From positions 1 through 36,661 of the forward strand of contig JBLNBU010000157.1 in the NCBI GenBank assembly GCA_050260215.1: DNA of 36,661 nt. Reading direction: 5' to 3'. Origin of the DNA: JBLNBU01 sp050260215 (GTDB taxonomy: Bacteria > Pseudomonadota > Alphaproteobacteria > Rhodospirillales > Magnetospirillaceae). This document shows positions 30,724 to 36,661 of this stretch, piece by piece; the first letter of the stretch is position 1; each line of letters starts with the position of its first letter. Position numbers and translations under genes: made by a program. The notes beneath the pieces are model-generated. The model did not search any database and was not told the origin of the DNA. It saw nothing but the letters and a program-made list of their open reading frames with translations.

Positions 30724-31089
30724 CTACAGCAGCCCCACCTGCGAGAACTTGGCCTGCAGGATCTCGCTGTCGAAGGGCTTCATGATGTATTCGTTGGCTC
30801 CGGCGGTGATGGCTTCCTGGATGTGCTCGATGTCGTTCTCGGTGGTGCAGAACACCACCACCGGATGGTCGCCGCCCGGCAGCTTGCGCAGCTCGCGCAG
30901 GAAGTCGATGCCGTTCATCACCGGCATGTTCCAGTCCAGCAGCACCGCGTCGGGCATCGAGCGCTTGCAGGCGTCCAGCGCCAGCTGGCCATCCTCGGCC
31001 TCCTCGGTCTTGAACGAGAGCTCGTGCAGGATCTTCTTGGCCACCATGCGGATGACCTTCGAATCATCGACGATCAGACAGGACTTCAT
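30724..31089 (-). CDS. cheY: Chemotaxis response regulator CheY
   Basis: A 121-residue single receiver domain with Asp8 and Asp9 for metal binding, phosphoacceptor Asp52 (VLLDWNMPVMNG), Thr82 or Thr83 (FCTTEND) and Lys104 (IMKPF). It would carry the signal from CheA to the flagellar motor and be reset by CheZ. ATG 31089 has GGGAGG upstream. It lies 77 bases after cheW, with an 8-bp hairpin in the gap. Because CheA has its own receiver, some phosphate may go there instead. Confidence 0.94.
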   Translation of the reverse strand: MKSCLIVDDSKVIRMVAKKILHELSFKTEEAEDGQLALDACKRSMPDAVLLDWNMPVMNGIDFLRELRKLPGGDHPVVVFCTTENDIEHIQEAITAGANEYIMKPFDSEILQAKFSQVGLL

Positions 31090-31114
31090 CCCTCACTTGC
31101 CTCCCATTGAAGTC

Positions 31115-31138
31115 CGACCGCAGGTGGCGTTGCGGTCG
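31115..31138 (-). other. Hairpin in the cheW-cheY gap
   Basis: CGACCGCA (31115-31122) and TGCGGTCG (31131-31138) form a perfect 8-bp stem, 8-base loop, 26 bases before the cheY ATG on the - strand. No T-run follows, so RNA processing or differential stability of the cheY message is possible. Confidence 0.45.
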
Positions 31139-31166
31139 CCCCCCGGAATACCAGACCAAGGCTATA

Positions 31167-31649
31167 CTATTCGTTGCGCGTGAAATCCAGCAACTTGCCG
31201 ACGTCGAGGACGACAAGCAGCTTGTCTTCAAGGCGGTAGATGCCGGCCGAGAACTCGCGCCAGTGCGGATCCAGCGTCGGCGGGTTGCGCTCGAACTTGG
31301 CGGCCGGCAGCGACAGCACCTCGCCCACCTGGTCGACCATCAGGCTGTACAGCTCGCCGCCCATGTCGACGACGACGCTCATACCCTTGTTTTCCTCGGC
31401 GGTGCGCGGCAGGCCGAGGCGCAGGCGCACGTCGATGGCGGTGACGATGCGGCCGCGCAGGTTAAGGCTGCCGGCCACCTCGCGCGGGGCAAGCGGGATG
31501 CGGGTGATCTTCTGCGGCCCCAGGACGTCCTGCACGGTCAGCACGGGGATGCCGAACAGCTGCCCCTGGATGAACATGGTGACGTAGTCCTGGGTCTCCG
31601 GCGCGGCGAGGTCGGTGCTGCGCTTGGACTGGGGGACGATCTGGTTCAC
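31167..31649 (-). CDS. cheW: Chemotaxis coupling protein CheW
   Basis: Joins receptors to CheA in the signalling array. The 160-residue protein has the CheW beta-barrel features: MFIQGQLFGIPVLTVQDVLG, INLRG-like SLNLRGRIVTAIDVRLRLGL, and VDQVGEVLSL. It starts at GTG 31649, with AGAGGGGGG about 8 bases upstream; the GTG overlaps the TGA of a 21-codon micro-ORF. The N-terminal 20 residues are unconserved. Downstream in transcription from cheA, upstream of cheY. Confidence 0.95.
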   Translation of the reverse strand: MNQIVPQSKRSTDLAAPETQDYVTMFIQGQLFGIPVLTVQDVLGPQKITRIPLAPREVAGSLNLRGRIVTAIDVRLRLGLPRTAEENKGMSVVVDMGGELYSLMVDQVGEVLSLPAAKFERNPPTLDPHWREFSAGIYRLEDKLLVVLDVGKLLDFTRNE

Positions 31650-31711
31650 TTCGTGGCCCCCCTCTTCAGCAGTTGGATCATGTCGGCACCATCATTGCGA
31701 AGGGTGGTCAT
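31646..31711 (-). CDS. 21-residue micro-ORF bridging cheA and cheW
   Basis: An ATG (31709-31711) overlaps the cheA stop as ATGA, preceded by AAAGGTG six bases upstream; 21 codons later the TGA (31646-31648) overlaps the cheW GTG start as GTGA. The peptide begins MTTLRNDGADMIQ and ends LLKRGATK. It may act as a translational relay that keeps CheA and CheW output in step, be a short functional peptide, or be the remnant of a lost gene. That the ORF exists is seen directly; that it is translated is inference. Confidence 0.5.
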   Translation of the reverse strand: MTTLRNDGADMIQLLKRGATK

Positions 31712-34374
31712 GCGGCACCTTTGGCGGCGGCGATGGTCGTGGCCAGGGTCTGCAACAGGGCGTCGCGGTCGAACTTGGCGACATAGTCGTTGAAGCCGAC
31801 CTGCCGGCCGCGCTCGAAGTCCTTCTCGGTGGCGTGCGAGGACAGCGCCACCATCGGCGTCGAGCCCCAGCGCCCGTCGGCGCGGACCGCCTGGGCGAAG
31901 TCGAAGCCGTTCATGCCCGGCATCTCGATGTCCGAGATGATGATGTCGAACTCGTTGCCCTGTTCGCGCAAGGTCAAGGCGCGGTCGGCGCTTTCCACCG
32001 AGATCACCTCGTAGCCGGCCACCGACAGAAGCGGGGTCAGCAGGTTGCGGAAGAACGGGCTGTCGTCGACCAGCAGGATGCGCGGCTGCACCGTCTCGGT
32101 GTTGCCGAATTCCTTGTCGGCGCGGCCGAACCAGTCGCCGAAGGCCTGCGGCAGGTAGTAGCCGGCGTCGACGATGGTGGTCGCCTTGCCGGCGATGACC
32201 GCGGTGCCGATGACGCCGGGATTGTCGGCGGTCAGCTCGACCTTCAGGCGGTCCTCGACGATGTCGACGATCTCGTCGACCACCAGGCCCATGGTGTGCT
32301 CGCGGTCCGAGAACACCAGCACCGGCTGGCGGCCTTCCTCGCGGAAGTTCATGATGCCGTCGATGCCGATCAGCGGCATCAGGTGGCCGCGGTACTGCAC
32401 CATGGGCTTGCCGTGGCTGTACTCGACCTCCTGGACGTCGATCTCTTCCAGGCGGGCGACCAGGGCCAGCGGCACCGCCTTGAGGTCGTCGCCGCCGGCG
32501 CGGAACACCAGCAGCGAGGTCTTGGCGTCGGCGTGGCTTTCGCGCGCCACCTGGGTCTCGGCCGACGGGCCGCCGACGGTGGCGCCCTCGCCGGTGGCGC
32601 CGGCGATGCCGTTGGGATCGAGGATCATGATCACCGAGCCGTCACCGAGGATGGTGTTGCCCGAGAACATGTTGATGTGGCGCAGGATCGGCGCCACCGG
32701 CTTGACCACGATTTCCTCGGTGTCGAAGACGCGGTCGACGATGATGCCGAAGGTGTAGGTGCCGACCTGGGTGACGACGATGAAGGTCTCCTGGCGCTCG
32801 TCGGCATCGTCGTTGAGGCGCAGCAGCTTCTTCAGGGACACCAGCGGCAGCAGGCGGTCGCGCAGGCGAAGCACCGGCGCGTTGTTGATCATCTCGATGC
32901 CGTGCTCGGAGTTCTGGGTGACGCGCACCAGCTCCAGCACGCTGATCTGCGGGATGGCGAAGCGCTCGCCGGCGCATTCGACGATCAGGGCCGAGACGAT
33001 GGCCAGCGTCAGCGGGATCTTGATGACGAAGGTCGAGCCGCGGCCCGGCTGCGAGCGCAGCTCGACGGTGCCGCCGATGCGCTCGATGTTGGTACGCACC
33101 ACGTCCATGCCGACGCCGCGGCCGGATACGCTGGTGACCTTCTCGGCGGTCGAGAAGCCGGCCTTGAAGATGAACTGGTAGATCTGCTGGGCGGGCATGC
33201 CCTCCAGCTCGGACTCGGTCGCCAGGCCGTTCTGGATCGCCTTTTGCTTGATGCGGTCCAGGTTCAGGCCGCGGCCGTCGTCCGAGATCTCGATGATGAT
33301 GTGGCCGCCCTCGTGGAAGGCGTTCAGCACGATCTTGCCGACCTCGGGCTTGCCGGCCTTCTTGCGGTCCTCGGGCCCTTCCAGGCCGTGGTCGGCCGAG
33401 TTGCGGACCATATGGGTCAGCGGGTCCTTGATCAGCTCCAGCACCTGGCGGTCGAGTTCGGTCTCGGCGCCCAGCATCTGCAGGTCGATCTTCTTGTTCA
33501 TTTCGACCGAGAGGTCGCGGACGATGCGCGGCAGCTTGGCCCAGGCGTTGCCGATGGGCTGCATGCGCGTCTTCATCACGCCTTCCTGCAGGTCGGTGGT
33601 GATGTGGGACAGGCGCTGCAGCGGGGTGGCGAACTCGCTGTCGTCCTTGCCGCGCACCATCTGCAGCAGCTGGTTGCGGGTCAGCACCAGCTCCGAGACC
33701 AGCGTCATCAGGTTCTCGAGCAGCTCGACATTGACGCGGATGGTCTGGGCGGCGATTGCCGATTCCTTGGCGTCGCCGGCGGCGGCAGGCGGCGCCGCTT
33801 CCTTGGTCACGGCGGGCGGCTGGGCGGTGGCGACGGGCACGCTGGCCTTGGGGGCCTCGGGCTCCGGCTCGGGCTCAGGCTCGGCTTCGAAGTCGGGCTC
33901 CGGCTCGGGCGCGGCCTCGGCCATGGGCTCGGGCTCGGGCGCGGGCGGCGGAGGCGGCGGCGGGGCGGCGGCGGCCTTGGGCGCCGGAGCGGCGCCGGAG
34001 CGGCCTTCGGCCATGGCGTTCAGGCGCTCGATCAGGTCGCCGTCGTCGCCCTCGGGCTCGCACTCGTTCTGCTCGAGGTGGGACAGGATGATCTTGATGC
34101 GGTCGATGGCCTGCAGGATCAGGGTGACCGCGTCGGGAGTGACTTCCAGCTCGCCGTCGCGGATCTTGCCCAGCACGTTCTCGCCGGCGTGGGCGACGTG
34201 CTCCAGTCGCGGCAGGCCGAGGAAGCCGCAGGTGCCCTTGATGGTGTGAACCAGGCGGAAGATGTTCTGCAGGATCGCCGGCTCGGGGTTCTGCTCCAGC
34301 TTCACCAGTTCGACGTCGAGTACGGAAAGACTTTCCGACGTCTCGGTCAGAAATTCGCTGAGGAGATCATCCAT
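31708..34374 (-). CDS. cheA: Chemotaxis histidine kinase CheA with C-terminal receiver
   Basis: An 888-residue hybrid kinase. Order: Hpt domain with phospho-His43 (LVHTIKGTCGFLGL); a Pro/Glu-rich linker (about 125-205, with runs of EPEP) where P2 would be; dimerisation helices (about 210-275); ATPase with N box MVRNSADHG (322-330), DDGRG (365-369) and GRGVGMD (418-424); a CheW-like domain (about 460-590); a second CheW-like domain (about 618-745); and a receiver (764-882) with Asp770-771, Asp815 and Lys867. No folded P2, the usual CheY/CheB docking domain, is visible. ATG 34374 follows CCGGAG. The 135 bases to chpT hold no convincing promoter. It heads cheA-microORF-cheW-cheY-cheB-cheR. Confidence 0.96.
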   Translation of the reverse strand: MDDLLSEFLTETSESLSVLDVELVKLEQNPEPAILQNIFRLVHTIKGTCGFLGLPRLEHVAHAGENVLGKIRDGELEVTPDAVTLILQAIDRIKIILSHLEQNECEPEGDDGDLIERLNAMAEGRSGAAPAPKAAAAPPPPPPPAPEPEPMAEAAPEPEPDFEAEPEPEPEPEAPKASVPVATAQPPAVTKEAAPPAAAGDAKESAIAAQTIRVNVELLENLMTLVSELVLTRNQLLQMVRGKDDSEFATPLQRLSHITTDLQEGVMKTRMQPIGNAWAKLPRIVRDLSVEMNKKIDLQMLGAETELDRQVLELIKDPLTHMVRNSADHGLEGPEDRKKAGKPEVGKIVLNAFHEGGHIIIEISDDGRGLNLDRIKQKAIQNGLATESELEGMPAQQIYQFIFKAGFSTAEKVTSVSGRGVGMDVVRTNIERIGGTVELRSQPGRGSTFVIKIPLTLAIVSALIVECAGERFAIPQISVLELVRVTQNSEHGIEMINNAPVLRLRDRLLPLVSLKKLLRLNDDADERQETFIVVTQVGTYTFGIIVDRVFDTEEIVVKPVAPILRHINMFSGNTILGDGSVIMILDPNGIAGATGEGATVGGPSAETQVARESHADAKTSLLVFRAGGDDLKAVPLALVARLEEIDVQEVEYSHGKPMVQYRGHLMPLIGIDGIMNFREEGRQPVLVFSDREHTMGLVVDEIVDIVEDRLKVELTADNPGVIGTAVIAGKATTIVDAGYYLPQAFGDWFGRADKEFGNTETVQPRILLVDDSPFFRNLLTPLLSVAGYEVISVESADRALTLREQGNEFDIIISDIEMPGMNGFDFAQAVRADGRWGSTPMVALSSHATEKDFERGRQVGFNDYVAKFDRDALLQTLATTIAAAKGAA

Positions 34375-34509
34375 GGTCGACTCCGGTTCCCATCCTTGCA
34401 TATCCGTCCACGGAAGACGGATCCGCCCCTGCACGGCCCGATCACTGGGCCGGCAATGTCGAGTAATAGCACGGCCTTTGGTGCTTTAGAAGCCTGACCG
34501 CAGGAACGA

Positions 34510-35154
34510 TCACGACTCGTCCGAACGGACATTTTCCACCACCGCAGCCAATTCCACCCCCCCCGCCACGGGTAGTACCTGCAGCCCGCCGGGGCACCAC
34601 AGGTCGGCGATTCGCCTGGCCAGCCAGGCTTGCGCGCCACGAGGCCCGGCGGGCGCGCGTCCCTCGGCCAGCACGGCGCGGACCTCGTCGCCCAATGCCG
34701 CCGGCTCGCCGCGGGCGACCACCGCCAGGCGCCCGGGCCGCCCGGTCACCGACACCGCCACGGCGCCGCCGCGCGGCAGGGCGTCGCGGGCGATCAGCAC
34801 CAGGTTCAGCAGCAGCCGCGCCGCCTCGCCCGCCAGGGTGGCCGGCTCGCAGCGCCAGTCGAGCGCGATGCGCGGCGCCGACGCCGCCGTGGCCAGATAG
34901 CCGTCGACCAGGTCGCGCAGGCCGGTCAGCGCCTGCGGCGCCTCGGCCGCCGGGCCCAGGGCGGCGCGGAAGAACTTGAGGCGGGCCGACGCGCCCCCGG
35001 CGCTGGCGGCGACCAGGGACATGGTCTCGGGGTCGGCGATGCCGTCCTCGATCAACTCGGCCCCGGCCGCGGCCGCCCCCACCGGCCCGGCCATGTCGTG
35101 GCACAGGCGGGCGCACAGCAGTTCGGCGAGCCTGAGATCGTCGGAAGCGGGCAT
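34510..35154 (-). CDS. chpT: ChpT-like histidine phosphotransferase
   Basis: A 214-residue phosphotransferase of the alphaproteobacterial ChpT family (DUF2328). The phospho-accepting helix reads LAELLCARLCHDMAGPVGAA (His19), and a degenerate kinase-like ATP-binding domain follows (LLLNLVLIARDALPRGGAVA) without a proper N box. In Caulobacter ChpT moves phosphate from CckA to CtrA and CpdR, controlling cell cycle and, in many relatives, motility genes. It lies 135 bases upstream of cheA on the same strand. ATG 35154 lacks a clear ribosome binding site. The family is confident; its partners are inferred. Confidence 0.9.
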   Translation of the reverse strand: MPASDDLRLAELLCARLCHDMAGPVGAAAAGAELIEDGIADPETMSLVAASAGGASARLKFFRAALGPAAEAPQALTGLRDLVDGYLATAASAPRIALDWRCEPATLAGEAARLLLNLVLIARDALPRGGAVAVSVTGRPGRLAVVARGEPAALGDEVRAVLAEGRAPAGPRGAQAWLARRIADLWCPGGLQVLPVAGGVELAAVVENVRSDES

Positions 35155-35220
35155 GTCGGCGAGGAAATCAGTTGAACCCTGGACGAAGGTATCAGCCTCT
35201 GCCGGGCGGCGGAAGCCGAT

Positions 35221-36543
35221 TCAGCGGCTGAGCACCGCCACCGCCTCCAGATGCGCCGACCACGGGAACTGGTCGATGGGGGTGACCGACCGGCAGCGGT
35301 AGCCGCCGTCCACCAGGGTGCGCAGGTCGCGGGCAAGGGTGGCGGGATTGCACGACACCGCGACCACCAGCGGCGGGCCGCCCGCCGCCAGCTGCTCGGC
35401 CTGGGCGCCGGCGCCGGCGCGCGGCGGATCGAAGACAACGGCGCGGTATTTCTTGAGTTCGGTCGCCAGCAGCGGCCGGCGCGCCAGGTCGCGCACCTCG
35501 GTGGAGACCTCGAGCCCGGCGAGGCGGGCGGCGGCGTCCAGCGCGGCCAACGGCTCCTGCTCGCCCTCGACGGCATGGACGGCGGCGCGCCGGGCCAGCG
35601 CGAAGGTGAAGCTGCCGCAGCCGGCGAACAGGTCCAGCACCGGCCCGCCGGCGGCCAGGGCCGGCTCGAGGGCGGTGGTGATGCGCTCGGCGATGGCCAG
35701 CTCGCCGCCGCGGGTGGGCTGCAGGAAGGCGCCGGGCGGCGGCTCGACGGCGATGTCGGCGAAGCGCACCAAGGCGGCACGGCGCCGGGCGATGGGCTCG
35801 GCGAAGCCGACGCCGGGACGGCGCCACGACAGCCGGGCCAGGTCGTGGGCGTCGGCGAAGGCGGCCAGCCGCTCGCGGTCGAACAGGTCGAGCCGGGCCT
35901 CGGCCTCGACCAGCAGGTCCAGCCCGCCCTCGGTCAGGGTGGCGATGACGTCGCCCTCCTCGCCGTCGGCGACCAGGCCGGCCAGCAGCGCGCGCAAGGG
36001 CGGCAGCGCCGCGGTCAGCGCCGGTTCCAGCAGCGGGCAGTGTTCCAGGTCGACCACCGCGTGGCTGGCGCGGGCGTTGAAGCCCAGCAGGCACTGGCCG
36101 CGGCGGCGCACGAAGGCGAAGGCGGCGCGCCGGCGCGAGGCCGGCGGCACGCGGACCAGCGGCTCGACCGCCAACTCGGCCAGTCCCTGGCGGGCCAGCT
36201 GGGTGACCAGCAGCTGGCCCTTCCACGCCCCGTAAAGGTCGTCGGCCATGTGCTGGACGGCGCAGCCGCCGCAGCGGCCGAAATGGGGACAGGGCGGATC
36301 GGCGCGGCCGGGACCGGGCCGCAGCACCTCGATCAGCGCGGCAGCCAGGCCGTCGCCGCGGCGGCCTTCGACCCGGGCCAGGACGCGGTCGCCGGCGACG
36401 GTGAAGGGCACGAACACCAGGTCGTCGCCGACGCGGGCCAAGCCGTCGCCGCGGGCGCCCACCTGCTCGATGTCCAGTTCCAGGGTGCGCGGCGGCGGCG
36501 CCGCGGCCCGGGGCTTCCGCGACGGCGAACGGCGGTGCCTCAT
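35221..36543 (-). CDS. rlmD: TrmA/RlmD-family 23S rRNA (uracil-C5) methyltransferase
   Basis: A 440-residue class I methyltransferase, likely making m5U in 23S rRNA. A TRAM-type domain (residues 20-75) is followed by Fe-S cysteines Cys85, Cys91, Cys94 (CPHFGRCGGC) and Cys169 (LEHCP), then the SAM fold with VLDLFAGCGSFTFALA, FDPPRAGAG, the nucleophile Cys398 in VAVSCNPATLARDL and the base Glu433 in HLEAVAVL. Its exact target (U1939 or U747, or both) cannot be told. ATG 36543 overlaps the stop of the upstream gene in ATGA; the frame extends further but without conserved sequence. Confidence 0.93.
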   Translation of the reverse strand: MRHRRSPSRKPRAAAPPPRTLELDIEQVGARGDGLARVGDDLVFVPFTVAGDRVLARVEGRRGDGLAAALIEVLRPGPGRADPPCPHFGRCGGCAVQHMADDLYGAWKGQLLVTQLARQGLAELAVEPLVRVPPASRRRAAFAFVRRRGQCLLGFNARASHAVVDLEHCPLLEPALTAALPPLRALLAGLVADGEEGDVIATLTEGGLDLLVEAEARLDLFDRERLAAFADAHDLARLSWRRPGVGFAEPIARRRAALVRFADIAVEPPPGAFLQPTRGGELAIAERITTALEPALAAGGPVLDLFAGCGSFTFALARRAAVHAVEGEQEPLAALDAAARLAGLEVSTEVRDLARRPLLATELKKYRAVVFDPPRAGAGAQAEQLAAGGPPLVVAVSCNPATLARDLRTLVDGGYRCRSVTPIDQFPWSAHLEAVAVLSR

Positions 36544-36659
36544 CGCTGCGGCACCACCACGTGGGCGGTGCCCAGCGCGGCGACGAACCGCGCCAAAACA
36601 TCCCAGGTGGCCGCACCCAAGGCGCCCCCCAACCATACCACCTCGCTGCCGGAGGGTGC
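36540..36659 (-). CDS. C-terminal end of an unidentified protein (5' part outside window)
   Basis: The last 39 residues of an ORF running in from the window edge, ending at TGA 36540-36542. It reads APSGSEVVWLGGALGAATWD, then VLARFVAALGTAHVVVPQR. The stop overlaps the rlmD start in ATGA, so the two genes are coupled. The fragment is too short to assign a family. Confidence 0.6.
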   Translation of the reverse strand, partial: APSGSEVVWLGGALGAATWDVLARFVAALGTAHVVVPQR

Positions 36660-36661
36660 CA

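Noticed and set aside
31615..34497. 960-codon + strand frame opposite cheA
   Set aside because: It mirrors the cheA codon pattern, shows His/Gln/Gly/Val-rich shadow composition and no motif.
34440..34500. Possible promoter with TATTAC before cheA
   Set aside because: The -35 region matches poorly at 17 bases, and no flagellar-type consensus fits; not strong enough to list.

Overview
The window is GC-rich chromosomal DNA of an alphaproteobacterium, most likely a Rhodospirillales member of the Magnetospirillum type. This placing is inference from gene content (PhaR with a short cysteine-type PhaC, ChpT, a DUF3035/BamF-type lipoprotein, an Atm1-type exporter, a CheA with a receiver tail) and from coding bias. 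It is ordinary chromosome: I see no insertion sequence, phage, CRISPR array, tRNA or rRNA. Genes are tightly packed and no gene-free stretch exceeds 300 bases. Many long open frames opposite or out of frame with real genes are GC artefacts and are left out.

Left block (1-4988, + strand): a run obg (3' part) - proB - proA - nadD - rsfS - rlmH - unknown protein, joined by short gaps or stop/start overlaps. It combines GTPase-assisted ribosome assembly, proline synthesis, NAD synthesis, ribosome silencing and 23S rRNA methylation. nadD carries an in-frame palindromic insert near its N-terminus, and rsfS appears to start at ATC behind a strong ribosome binding site. A dispersed-type palindromic element (5001-5064) closes the block.

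PHA block (5085-9417): on the - strand a small PhaE-like protein, phaC, phaA and phaB; divergent from it, phaR. The phaE-like and phaC frames overlap by 206 bp, and the phaE-like promoter sits so close to its ATG that the mRNA should be leaderless. A PhaJ-like MaoC hydratase lies at 18.5 kb.

Middle block (9425-20809): an SGNH-hydrolase-like membrane protein; two M16 peptidase-family genes; then, upstream in transcription order, ribF - ileS - lspA - bamF-like; the MaoC hydratase; two small secreted proteins of unknown role; an alpha/beta hydrolase.

Signalling and transport block (20854-27295): an unusual protein joining a receiver domain, a Pro-rich linker with repeated GG-x-L-x-x-DD-L motifs and a pentapeptide-repeat domain; divergently, an Atm1-type ABC exporter, a membrane protein, two small paralogues, meaB and a CheZ phosphatase. 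Then rpmB with its promoter and terminator, and a Tat-exported dienelactone hydrolase.

Chemotaxis block (28673-35154, - strand): chpT, cheA (hybrid with receiver, no visible P2), a 21-codon micro-ORF bridging cheA and cheW by stop/start overlaps, cheW, cheY, cheB, cheR. With the nearby cheZ this is a nearly complete pathway without a local receptor gene. ChpT links the locus to the CckA-ChpT-CtrA relay. The window ends with an RlmD-type rRNA methyltransferase and the C-terminal end of an unidentified protein.
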